This document shows, one piece after another, positions 11,327 through 21,075 of a stretch of DNA of 64,000 nt; the stretch's first letter is position 1, and every line of letters starts with the position of its first letter. The stretch comes from Ovis canadensis. Its lineage: Eukaryota; Chordata; Mammalia; Artiodactyla; Bovidae. A program made the position numbers and the translations under genes. Under the pieces are notes generated by a model. The model was given only the letters and a program-made list of their open reading frames with translations, ran no database searches and was not told where the DNA came from. Location of the stretch: the NCBI RefSeq assembly GCF_042477335.2, contig NC_091248.1:118634501-118698500 (forward strand). The letters are read 5' to 3'.

Positions 11327-13243
11327 ATGGTGCTGAAAACTGCCTCTCTGCACTGGTGCTGGATTAAATTTTGGAGACAGAGTTTTAGACAGAGGTTTGG
11401 CCTTACAAATAGCTGTGAAAAGAAGAGAGGTGAAAAGCAAAGGAGAAAGGAAAGATACAAGCATCTGAATGCAGAGTTCCAGAGAATAGCAAGAGAGATA
11501 AGAAAGGTTTCTTCAGTGATCAATGCAAAGAAATAGAGGAAAAGAACAGAATGGGAAAGACTAGAGGTCTCTTCAAGAAAATTAGAGATACCAAGGGAAC
11601 ATTTCATGCAAAGATGCACTCGATAAAGGACAGAAATTGTACAGACCTAACAGAAGTAGAAGATATTAAGAAGAGGTGGGAAGAATACACAGAACTGTAC
11701 AACAAAGATCTTCACGACCCAGATAATCATGATGGTGTGATCACTCATCTAGAGCCAGACATCCTGGAATGTGAAGTCAAGTGGGCCTTAGAAAGCATCA
11801 CTACAAACAAAGCTAGTGGAGGTGATGGAATTCCAGTTGAGCTGTTTCAAATCCTGAAAGACGATGCTGTGAAAGTGCTGCACTCACTATGCCAGCAAAT
11901 TTGGAAAACTCAGCAGTGGCCACAGGACTGAAAAGGTCAGTTTTCATTCCAATCCCAAAGAAAGGCAATACCAAAGAATGCTCAAACTACTGCACAATTG
12001 CACTCATGCTAGTAAAGTAACACTCAAAATTCTCCAAGCCAGGCTTCAGTGATACATGAATTGTGAACTTCTGATGCTCAAGCTGGTTTTAGAAAAAGCA
12101 GAGGAAGCAAAGATCAAATTGCCAACATCCACTGGATCATCGAAAAAGCAAGAGAGTTCCAGAAAAACATCTATTTCTGCTTTATTGACTATGCCAAAGC
12201 CTTTGACTGTGTGGATCACAATAAACTGTGGAAAATTCTGAAAGAGATAGGAATACCTCTTGAGAAACATACATGCAGGTCAGGAAGCAACAGTTAGAAC
12301 TGGACATGGAACAACAGACTGGTTCCAAGTAAGAAAAGGAGTATGTCAAGTCTGTATATTGTCATCCTGCTTATTTAACTTCTATGCAGAGTACATCATG
12401 AGAAACGCTGCACTGGAAGAAGCACAAGCTGGAATCAAGATTGCCGGGAGAAATACCAATAACCTCAGATATGCAGATGACACCACCCTTATGACAGAAA
12501 GTGAAGAGGAACTAAAAAGCCTCTTGATGAAAGTGAAAGAGGAGAGTGAAAAAGTTGGCTTAAAGCTCAACATTCAGAAAACGAAGATCATGGCATCCGG
12601 TCCCATCACTTCATGGGAAATAGATGGCAAACAGTGGAAACAGTGTCAGACTTTATTTTGTGGGGGCTCCAAAATCACTGCAGATGGTGACTGCAGCCAT
12701 GAAATTAAAAGACACTTACTCCTTGGAAGAAAAGCTATGAACAACCTAGATAGCATATTAAAAAGCAGAGACATTACTTTGCCAACAAAGGTCCATCTAG
12801 TCAAAGCTATGGTTTTCCCAGTGGTCGTGTATGGATGTGAGAGTTGGACTATAAAGAAAGCTGAGTGCCAAAGAATTGATGCCTTTGAACTATGGTGTTG
12901 GAGAAGACTCTTGAGAGTCCCTTGGTCTGCAAGGAGATCCAACCAGGCAATCCAAAGGAAATCAGTCTTGAATATTCATTGGAAGGACTGATATTGAAGC
13001 TGGAGCTCCAATATTTTGGCTACCTGATTCGAAGAACTGACTCATTGGAAAAGACCCTGATGCTGGGAAAGATTGAAGGCTGGAGAAGGGGATGACAGAG
13101 GATGAGGTGGTTGGATGGCATCACTGCCTCCATGGACATGAGTTTGAGTAAGCTCCAGGAGTTGGTGATGGACAAGGAAGCCTGGCGTGCTGCAGTCCAT
13201 TGGGTAGCAAAGAGTCGGACACAACTGAGCCACTGAACTCAAC
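11327..13243 (+). mobile_element. BovB LINE (RTE clade), 5'-truncated, degenerate reverse transcriptase
   Basis: This is the longest sense BovB in the window, about 1.9 kb, reaching the 3' end. Broken frames carry the reverse transcriptase in order. The finger/palm part is at 11551-11931 (with NKASGGDGIP), followed by the YAKAFDCVDH motif near 12190, the catalytic YADD motif near 12470 (NNLRYADDTTLM) and the C-terminal domain with YGCESWT near 12830. The frame shifts and stops at least at 11931 and near 12050 and 12250, and the endonuclease is missing, so this copy cannot encode an active protein. BovB in ruminants is known to come from horizontal transfer. It also supplies the 3' tail that Bov-tA SINEs share. 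Confidence 0.95.
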
Positions 13244-14010
13244 TGAGGTGGTTTCATGGCTGCTCTTCCCTTGATTAGCAACTGTTTGAATCCACTGTTT
13301 GGAATTTAGGAAAGGGCAGGAAATGGGAGAAAAAAGGCTTCCAAGCTCAGGAGTCCACAGACACCCCCCCACCCCATTCCTGAGAGGGAAACAGGCAGGA
13401 AGGCCATGGGTCTCCAAATGGAGTAAATAGGTTGCAAGTGTCTCTTAAAATTCTGTGTTGCTCTGACAACACCTGGTTCCACCTGAACTTAACTTTTCTC
13501 AAACCTTGAGCTAACCAATGCATTTTTCTCATGGAATGGTTTTTCTTAAGCTACGTTAATGAAATTATGTATTTGTTTTGGAATATGCCTTTCTTCAAAA
13601 CGGTTCCACCTAAGACTAACTTTTCTCCTTTTCTCAAACCATGGTCTGATAATAGCTTAACAAACCAGTATTCATATCAATTGTTTTATGGCTGGAGGAT
13701 GACACACCTCCTGCCATCCTATCTCAAAAATGCATATTGTGGGAGAGGGGCCTGGTGAAACTCCCTCAGCCTTGAGGTGTCTCTGTTATCTGAGCAATAG
13801 CTTTCTGATAGACACAGAACAGCTTGCTAAAACTAGCATGGGGGGCATTCTCAGTCCCTCTTCTGATGTCTGTGCCAGAAGCTATTTCTGTCCCTTTCTC
13901 ACTTCAATAAAATTCTGCTGTACAAAAGCTCTTGAGTGATCGAGCCTGGTCCCTAGTCCCAAAGCTAAATCTTTGGAGATCAGGAATCCGACACCATTCA
14001 CCATAAGCTA
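13244..14010 (+). mobile_element. ERV LTR, ruminant BTLTR1-like (probable)
   Basis: The segment directly after the BovB 3' end looks like a long terminal repeat. It has an AATAAA poly(A) signal (CTTCAATAAAATTCTGCTG at about 13905) followed by an R/U5-like stretch (AAGCTCTTGAGTGATC). Two related blocks near 13472 and 13601 (GGTTCCACCTGAACTT and GGTTCCACCTAAGACT) form an internal duplication. I could not define both termini or a target-site duplication, so it may be partial. No internal viral gene is attached. Confidence 0.6.
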
Positions 14011-14452
14011 TCATTCTCCCACTCCCTCTCCCTCCCCCCCGTTTTCCAAAGCACTGGACCAGCAGAGAAGTCTTCTTTCTTTTTAAAAATTGAAGTGCAA
14101 TTGATTTACAATTCCAACTTCCATTCCTCCTAATCCTCGTAGGTTTTGGAGATATTTTATTTCCTTTTCTATCTCTTCACGTCCTTTACCTATTTTTCCA
14201 ACTAGATCATTTGTAAGTGAAATTAAGGAAATTAGCATTTTCTTTCTCATGAACTGCAAATCCTGTCTCTCAGTTTGTTGTTGGTATTGATTTTCCTTCT
14301 GAGTTTTGCCACGTGGATTTTTTTTTTTTTAATGCAGTTTAACTCCGTGGTTTCTGGATTTTGTATCATAGTTATAAAAGTCTTCTGCTCCCCAAGATTA
14401 CTGAAGTAGTCACTGTGTTTTATTTTTTTTCCCTAGTAATTTTACGGTTGAG
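14011..14452. other. Intergenic T-rich sequence
   Basis: A short antisense LINE-like piece lies near 14085-14115 (TTGAAGTGCAATTGATTTAC). The rest is T-rich with no recognised gene. Confidence 0.5.
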
Positions 14453-14464
14453 TTTGCTATATTT

Positions 14465-14729
14465 GTTTATTTATTTATTATTTTTTAATTTATTTCACCA
14501 ACTGCTCTTGGCCCCAGATACACACAGAGACAAAGAGACGGAGACAAAGAGACAGACACAGAGCACCTTAGAGCCAGAAGGAAAGAAAAGCCAGGACTGG
14601 AGAAGAGTTAGGGATGTGAATCTTACTGCTCTGCAGAACTGTGTGGGGGCAGAGATGGGGTGTGGCCCCAGGAGGGGCTGGAGCAGGAGCAGTTAAAGAG
14701 AGCTGCCTAAGGCCCCAGCTACCCAAGGA
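14465..14729 (-). pseudogene. Partial processed retrocopy (mRNA 3' end) of unidentified origin
   Basis: A 265-bp insert is flanked by a perfect 12-bp direct repeat, TTTGCTATATTT, at 14453-14464 and 14730-14741. On the minus strand the insert ends with AATAAA and an A-rich tail (AAATTAAAAAATAATAAAT), the hallmarks of L1-driven retrotransposition of a polyadenylated RNA. The target, TTT followed by AAA on the insert strand, fits the L1 endonuclease preference. The body is C-rich and lacks the heads of the SINE families seen elsewhere here. The parent RNA is not recognised. It may instead be a rare SINE. Confidence 0.65.
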
Positions 14730-14987
14730 TTTGCTATATTTAAATTTGTGATCCTTTTGTAATTTGTCCAGTTTCAAGGGGTTAGGTGTGACAGCTTTAA
14801 TTTTTCCCGGATGGTTCCCCACTTGTCTCAATACCGTTTATTGAAGAGTTTACCTTTTCTTCACTGACTTGAGATGCCATCTTTATGGCATATTAAATTC
14901 ACAAATCTGTGTGAACTTTTGTTCTCTTTATTTGAACTCCAGCGCCCCATGTTATTGAAGGTATATAATATCTGTTAGGGCCATATT

Positions 14988-15192
14988 GGGCTTCCCTGGT
15001 GGCTCAGAGGTTAAAGCGTCTGCCTGCAATGCAGGAGACCTGGGTTCGATCCCCGGATCGCGAAGATCCCCTGGAGAAGGAAATGGCAAGCCACTCCAGA
15101 ATTCTTGCCTGGAGAATCCCATGGACGGAGGACCCTGGTGGGCTACAGTCCATGGGGTCGCAAAGATTTGGACACGACTGAGCAACTTCACT
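14988..15192 (+). repeat. Full-length Bov-tA SINE with perfect 13-bp target-site duplication
   Basis: The element runs from GGGCTTCCCTGGTGGCTCAG to GACTGAGCAACTTCACT. TTAGGGCCATATT occurs immediately on each side, at 14975-14987 and 15193-15205. The perfect duplication and clean tRNA-like head point to a fairly recent insertion. Confidence 0.95.
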
Positions 15193-15388
15193 TTAGGGCC
15201 ATATTATTTTTTCCCCTGGAGGAATGTTCTCACATTATCTTTACATATAAACTTAAGAATTTTATCGCCTAATTTGAAAAGTCCTGTTACTTTTATTCTT
15301 ACCACTAAACGTTTTGCTCCACTCCTCCACCAATCTGCAGATAATGCTTGGAGCTCTTCTTGGCTTTTAGTCAAGTGAAATGAAATGA

Positions 15389-15579
15389 AGTGAAAGTCGC
15401 TCAGTCGTGTCTGACTCTTTGCGACCCCATGGACTATACAGTCCATGGAATTTTCCAGGCCAGAAGACTGGAGTGGGTAACCTTTCCCTTCTCCAGAAGG
15501 TCTTCCCAATCCAAGGATTGAACCCAGGTCTCCGGTACTGCAGGCAGATTCTTTACCAGCTGAGCCACAAGGGAAGCCC
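15389..15579 (-). repeat. Bov-tA type SINE, antisense
   Basis: The plus strand begins AGTGAAAGTCGCTCAGTCG and ends AAGGGAAGCCC, the reverse complement of a near full-length element. Confidence 0.92.
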
Positions 15580-16203
15580 TGACCCAAAGTATTTGTCGAG
15601 TAAATAAAGGAATAGATAAACCAATGGACTGATAATGAATGCAAATTTAGATTCCTGCAGGCTTACCGTAAGCTCAAAGCTCCCTTCCCTCACCCAAAAG
15701 GACAGGAGCTAAGCTCAGGTGTCTCAGCTCTTCCCCTTCTCCCCAAGCCTTCCTGGGGACCTAGTAGCTTTTGCAGCTTGAGGGCATTCTCTAAGGGAAG
15801 GGCAAAAATGCTAATAATGTTTCCATTCTTGCCTTCTGTTTGCTAGCAATATGAGCTGGAAATCAGCAAGTAATCTCCAAAGTCCAAAAAGTCTTGGGAC
15901 TCCACTAAGAGTGGGAGTGGTAAAAGATCAGTTTGAAAAAAAGGATTTGAAAAAAGGGCTCATAGTAAACATTGAAAATACACGAAGTTAGAAAACTCTT
16001 ATCTGCTTTATTTTCCAGGATTTGTGTGAGAGTGTGTTTTAGCTATTTAAATAAATCCTACTCTCTTTTGCCCAAGCTTTCTAGGAAGAAGAGGCTGGAG
16101 AGGGCAGCCTAATCTCCACAGGGATTATCTGTTTTGAAAGACTTAATTATTGAGTCCAGACTAAGAAATGGGTGCTGAGAATGAATTTAAGAATTCCCTA
16201 GGC
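15580..16203. other. Intergenic sequence without a recognised gene
   Basis: I see no coding structure or nameable repeat here. Confidence 0.6.
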
Positions 16204-16605
16204 TGGTATTCCCTTGGGCTGAAGAACTGATGCTTTCGAAGTGTGGTGTTGAAGAACGTTCTTGAGAGTCCCTTGGACAGCACAGAGATCAAACCAGTCA
16301 ATCCTAATGGAAATCAACCCTGAATATTCATTGGAAGGACTGATGCCAAAGCTGAAGCTCCAATACTTTGGGCATCTGATGGGAAGAACTGACTCATTGG
16401 AGAAGACCCTGCTGCTGGGAAAGATCGAAGGGAGGAGAAGGGGACAACAGAGGATGAGATGGTTGGATGGCATCACTGACTCCATGGACGTGAGTTTGAG
16501 CAAGCTTTGAGAGCTGGTGATGGACTGGGAAGCCTGGCGTGCTGCAGTTGATGGGGTCACAGAGAGTCAGACAGGACTGAGTAACTGAGCTGAACTGAAC
16601 TGAGG
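16204..16605 (+). mobile_element. BovB LINE 3'-end fragment
   Basis: It has the terminal BovB ORF region (GAAGAACTGATGCTTTCGAA to GGGGACAACAGAGGATGAG) and the 3' end (GAGTAACTGAGCTGAACTG). It is 5'-truncated and frame-broken. Confidence 0.92.
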
Positions 16606-16609
16606 CTGG

Positions 16610-16815
16610 GTTTAACAGATACAAACTACTATGTATAAAAATAGATAATGCACAAGGGTCTGCTATATGTATAGCATAGGGAACTATAGTCACTATTACA
16701 TAATAATCTATAAGGGAAAGAATCTGAAAAAGAATATGTGTGTGTATGTATTTAAATCACTCTTCTGTACACCTGAAACTCACACAATATTGTAAATTAA
16801 CTATACTCCCATTAA
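16610..16815 (+). mobile_element. L1 LINE 3' end fragment
   Basis: It contains the standard artiodactyl L1 3' text, including AGCATAGGGAACTATAG, CTATAAGGGAAAGAATCTG and a final TAAATTAACTATACTCC. Confidence 0.8.
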
Positions 16816-17025
16816 AAAATTTTTTTTCCTAGATTTATTTGGCTAAAATAAGGATAAGGAATAAAATAACAGAAATTTGTTCATTTGTTTATCTTTTTGA
16901 GAAAAAGCCTCTTCCAGGTACAGCCTAAATGAGCATTGGTGAATGTATTCACTTATGCATTCATTTAGATAAGGTCATCAGAAAGTCTTTTCTAAGACTG
17001 ATATTTGAACAGAGACCAAGAGAAC
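16729..17025 (+). repeat. Direct repeat X, copy A (upstream of an LTR)
   Basis: This stretch of about 297 bp (an L1 3' end plus non-repetitive-looking sequence) recurs after the LTR at 17026-17494. Diagnostic text is CCTAGATTTATTTGGCTAAA and CTAAGACTGATATTTGAACA. Copy B starts at 17495 and is split by a BovB insertion. Confidence 0.8.
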
Positions 17026-17494
17026 TGTGAAATGAAAATATCTCCTGCCATATTAATAAATAAGAAAATAAATAGTAAAAACAAGATGTCACAGCCATCA
17101 GGGATTTCTGGCCTCCAAATGTGAATGAGGGCTCCCAAAACTGCAATCCATTGGGCACTGCTACCCCCGAGTTGATTGCTGAGGAGCTGGGGGAATGCAG
17201 GCAGCAAGGTGAAAAAGAAAACAGGATTGGCCTCAGATAGCTGAGGTGCATATGAAAGGAATGAATTCAGTGAGCCCTGAGGCTTGCATCTTCCCATACG
17301 AAGAATGCTAAATTCCTTGATACCTGACCTTTGTTGTTCAGACAGCCCTGCTCCCTCTGTTGCAAACTCGTATATAGCCTGACTTCCACTCCTTCCTCCT
17401 TGGAGCAGTTTTTTCAAAACAACTGAGATGCTATCTCATGGGCTTAACATAAACTAACTCTCTGCTTACAGGTTGTGACTATATTTTTTAGTCA
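17026..17494 (+). mobile_element. Solo LTR of an endogenous retrovirus (probable), between direct repeats X
   Basis: The 469-bp segment begins TGTGAAATG and ends TTTTTTAGTCA. It has an LTR-like 3' half: a TATATAG box near 17371, GGAGCAGTTTTTTC, then a U5-like GCTTACAGGTTGTGAC. The usual AATAAA is degenerate (ACATAAAC). No short retroviral target duplication is seen. Instead, the whole flanking segment X of about 300 bp is repeated on the other side. No viral gene is present. Confidence 0.5.
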
Positions 17495-17633
17495 AAAGAA
17501 TATATATGTATCTGTACGTATAAATGTATTGTAAGTCAAATATACTTCCATTTAAAAAAATTTCCTAGACTTATTTGGCTAAAATAAGGCTAGAGAATAA
17601 AATAACAGAAATGTGTTTGTTTATCTCTTTAAG
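17495..17633 (+). repeat. Direct repeat X, copy B, left part
   Basis: It starts AAAGAATATATATGTATCTG and matches copy A, apart from an internal gap of about 34 bp, through TTATCTCTTT. It stops at the BovB insertion. Its last 11 bases, ATCTCTTTAAG, are the left target-site duplication of that BovB. Confidence 0.75.
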
Positions 17634-18060
17634 TTAAATTCACCCATTCCAGTCCATTTTAGTTCACTGGTTCCTAAAATGTCCATGTTCACCCTTGCCA
17701 TCTCCTGTTCGACCATTTCCAATTTGCCTTGATTCATGGACCTGACATTCAGGTTCCTATGCAATATTCCAGGTTCATTTGCAGCCTTGGAATTTACTTC
17801 CATCACCAGTCACATCCACAACTGGGTGTTGTTTTGCTTTGGCTCCAACTCTTCATTCTTTCTGGAACTATTTCTCCACTGATCTCCAGTAGCATACTGG
17901 GCACCTACCGACCTGTGGAGTTCATCTTTGAGTGTCCTGTATTTTGCCTTTTCATACTGTTCATGGGGTTCTCGAGGCAGGAATACGGAAGTGGTTTACC
18001 ATTGGACCACGTTTTGTCAGAACTCTCCACCATGATGTGTGCACATGTAGACCTGTGCAC
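17634..18060 (-). mobile_element. BovB LINE 5' part, inverted (twin-priming type)
   Basis: The minus strand encodes the start of the BovB endonuclease (NQGKLEMVEQEMARVNMDIL, then GTSELKWTGMGEF). The element continues downstream in the opposite orientation, with the junction near 18060. An inverted 5' part joined to a sense 3' part inside one target-site duplication is the usual result of twin priming. Confidence 0.8.
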
Positions 18061-18539
18061 ATGTAGAGAATAGTCTACACATGGACATCACCAGATGGTC
18101 AACACCAAAATCAGATTGATTATATTCTGTTCAGCCCAAGATGGAGAAGCTCTATACAATCAGCAAAAATAAAACCAGGAGCTGACTGTGGCTCAGATCA
18201 TGAATTCCTTACTGCCAAATTCAGACTTAAATTGAAGAAAGTAGGGAAAACCACTAGACCATTCAGGTATGACCTAAACCAAATTCCTTAAATCCCAAGC
18301 TGGATTTAGAAAAGGAAGAGGAACCAGAGATCAAATTGTCAACATCCACTGGATTATAGAAAAAGCAAGAGAGTTTCAGAAAAAACATTTGCTGCTGCTT
18401 TATTAACTATGCCAAAGCCTTTGACTGTGTGGATCACAACAAACAGTGGAAATTTGGGGGGAATACCAGACCACCTCACCTGACTCCTGAGAAATCTGTA
18501 TGCAGGTCAAGAAGCAATAGTTAGAACTAGATATGAAAC
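18061..18539 (+). mobile_element. BovB LINE, sense part before the solo LTR
   Basis: This carries the end of the endonuclease (ACATGGACATCACCAGATGG), then jumps with an internal deletion to the reverse transcriptase (CTATGCCAAAGCCTTTGACT). It ends at the LTR insertion at 18540. It has frameshifts and is not functional. Confidence 0.9.
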
Positions 18540-19021
18540 TGTTAGGGGAAGCACACTGATTGAAACCGCCCACCCTGGCCAGGCACCATAGTAACCATTT
18601 GCATGAGTTGTTTTATGACAGGAGATCGTGATAAGGAATATGGAACTAATAAGTCACCACCAACTGGAAGAGTTCAGAAAGGTCGAAAGGAGACACCGCG
18701 TGTCGTTCACTTCCCAGAATCCCTCTCGCTAGCATCCATCTTGGCTGAGCGATGTGTGCGCCACCAGGAAAGACTCTGAATTAGAAAGATTAGCCAAAGA
18801 CTACCCGGAAACTAATCCCATCACCATAAAGCCCTAGACTGCAAGCCACATGGCAGAGCTGTTCTCCTGGGTTCCCTTACCCTACTGCTCTCCAACCGGG
18901 TGCCCTTTCCCAATAAAATCTCTTGCTTTGTCAGCACATGTGTCTCCTTGGACAATTCATTTCCGAGTGTTAGACAAGAGCCCAGTTTCGGGCCCTGGAA
19001 GGGGTCCCTCTTCCTGCAACA
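18540..19021 (+). mobile_element. Solo LTR, ERV class I-like, with 4-bp target-site duplication
   Basis: The 482-bp element begins TGTTAGGGGAAG and ends CCTGCAACA, flanked by AAAC at 18536-18539 and 19022-19025. A poly(A) signal (CCCAATAAAATCTCTTGC) lies near 18910. The flanking BovB text joins across it, so it landed in an existing BovB. A 4-bp duplication is typical of gammaretrovirus-like (class I) elements. Only the LTR remains. The internal viral part was lost, presumably by LTR-LTR recombination. Confidence 0.9.
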
Positions 19022-19102
19022 AAACTACAGACTGGTTCCAAATCAGGAGAAGAGTATATCAAGGCTGTATATTGTCACCCTGCTTATTTAACTTATATGC
19101 AG
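19022..19102 (+). mobile_element. BovB LINE, sense part between LTR and antisense BovB
   Basis: The text resumes at TACAGACTGGTTCCAAATCA and runs to CTTATATGCAG, where an antisense BovB interrupts it. Confidence 0.88.
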
Positions 19103-20407
19103 ATCAATTCAGTCGCTCAGTCGTGTCCGACTCTTTGCAACCTCATGAATTGCAGTGCGCCAGGCCTCCCTGTCCATCACCAACTCCCGGAGTTCACTCA
19201 GACTCATGTCCATCGAGTTGGTGATGCCATCCAGCCATCTCATTCTCTGTCATCCCCTTCTCCTCCTGTCCTCAATCCCTCCCAGCATCAGAGTCTTTTT
19301 CAATGAGTCAACTCTTCTCATGAGGTGGCCAAAGTACTGGAGTTTCAGCTTTAGCATCAGTTCTTCCAAAGAACACCCAGGACTGATCTCCTTTAGAATG
19401 GACTGGTTGGATCTCCTTGCAGTCCAAGGGACTCTCAAGAATCTTCTCCAACACCACAGTTCAAAAGCATCAATTCTTCGGTGCTCAGCTTTCTTCACAG
19501 TCCAACTCTCACATCCATACACGACCACTGGGAAAACCGTAGCCTTGACTAGACGGACCTTTGTTGGCAAACTGATGTCTCTGCTTTTCAATATGCTGTC
19601 TAGGTTGGTCATAGCTTTTCTTCCAAGAAGTAAGCATCTTTTCATTTCATGGCTGCAGTCACCATCTGCAGTGATTTTGGAGCCCCCACAAAATAAAGTC
19701 TGACACTGTTTCCACTGTTTCCCCATCTATTTCCCATGAAATGATGGGACCAGAGGCCATGATCTTTGTTTTCTGAATGTTGAGCTTTAAGCCAGCTTTT
19801 TCACTCCCCTCTTTCACTTTCATCAAGAGGCTTTTTAGTTCCTCTTCACTTTCTGTCATAAGGGTGGTGTCATCTGCATATCTGTGGTTATTGATATTTC
19901 TCCCGGCAATCTTGATTCCAGCTTGTGCTTCTTCCAGTCCAGCATTTCTCATGAGGTACTCTGCATATAAGTTAAATAAGCAGAGTGACAATATACAGCT
20001 TTCACGCACTCTTTTTCCTATTTGGAACCAGTCTGTTGTTCCATGTCCAGTTCTAACTGTTGCTTCCTGACCTGCATATAGGTTTCTCAAGAGATATTCC
20101 CATCTCTTTCAGAATTTTCCACAGTTTATTGTGATCCACACAGTCAAAGGCTTTGGCATAATCAATAAAGCAGAAATAGATGTTTTTCTGGAACTCTCTT
20201 GCTTTTTCGATGATCCAGTGGATGTTGGCAATTTGATCTCTGCTTCCTCTGCCTTTTCTAAAACCAGCTTGAACATCTGGAAGTTCACGGTTCATGTATC
20301 ACTGAAGCCTGGCTTGGAGAATTTTGAGCATTACTTTACTAGCGTGTGAGATGAGTGCAATTGTGCAGTAGTTTGAGCATTCTTTGGCATTGCCTTTCTT
20401 TGAGATT
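19103..20407 (-). mobile_element. BovB LINE, antisense, inserted in the sense BovB
   Basis: This 5'-truncated copy of about 1.3 kb is on the minus strand. Near the 3' end it encodes YGCESWTVKKAE and, further upstream, the catalytic YADD motif (NNHRYADDTTLM) and YAKAFDCVDH. The frame is broken between 20053 and 20090 and near 19660-19730. The sense BovB text reads through if this segment is removed (TATATGCAG joined to AGTACATCATG). Only GCAGA is shared at the two boundaries, so the duplication is short or eroded. Confidence 0.92.
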
Positions 20408-20942
20408 GGCAGAGTACATCATGTGAAATGCTGGGCATTTAAAAAGCAGAGACATTACTTTGCCAACAAAGGTCCATCTAGTCAAAGCTACGGTTTTTCC
20501 AGTAGTCATGTATGGATGTGAGAGTTGGACTATAAAGAAAGCTGAGTGCCAAAGAATTGATACCTTTGAACTATGGTGTTGGAGAAGACTCTTGAGAGTC
20601 CCTTGGACTGCAAGGAGATCCAACCAGTCCATCCTAAAGGAGACCAGTCCTGAATATTCATTGAAAGGACTGATACTGAAACTGAAGCTCCGATACTTTG
20701 GGCACCTGATGCGAAGAACTGACTCATTGGGAAAGACCCTGATGCTGGGAAAGTTTGAAGGCTGGAGGAAAAGGGGATGACAGAGGATGAGATGGTTGGA
20801 TGGCATCACCGCCTTCGTGTACATGAGTTAGAGTAAGCTCCAGGAGTTGGTGATGAACAGGGAAGCCAAGCCTGGTGTGCTGCAGTCCATTTGGTAGTAA
20901 AGAGTCAGACCCGACTGAGTGACTGAATTGACTGACTGACTG
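20408..20942 (+). mobile_element. BovB LINE, sense 3' part
   Basis: It resumes at AGTACATCATGTGAAATG, has an internal deletion after CTGGGC, and continues to the 3' terminus with GACTGAGTGACTGAATTGAC. It ends just before the right target-site duplication ATCTTTTTGAG (20943-20953). Confidence 0.9.
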
Positions 20943-21075
20943 ATCTTTTTGAGAAAAAGGCTTTTCCAGGTACAGCCTAAATGGGCATTGGTGAATGTAT
21001 TCACTTATTCATTCATTTAGATGAGTTTATCAGGGAAGTCTTTTCTAAGACTGATATTTGAACAGAGACCTAGTG
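20943..21075 (+). repeat. Direct repeat X, copy B, right part
   Basis: It continues copy B after the BovB insertion, from ATCTTTTTGAGAAAAAGG to CTGATATTTGAACAGAGACC, matching copy A at 16893-17016. Confidence 0.8.

Noticed and set aside
12260..12991. 243-codon reverse transcriptase frame as a possible host gene
   Set aside because: It is part of a truncated BovB LINE with broken frames on both sides. The same text recurs at 19.1-20.3 kb and elsewhere.
14999..15060. tRNA-like sequences in SINE heads as tRNA genes
   Set aside because: They have A/B-box-like text but are heads of Bov-tA and CHR SINEs, lack a proper cloverleaf end and occur dozens of times.
18540..19021. Possibility of a complete endogenous provirus near the LTRs
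   Set aside because: Each LTR is single and its flanks are BovB. No gag, pol or env reading was seen next to any of them.
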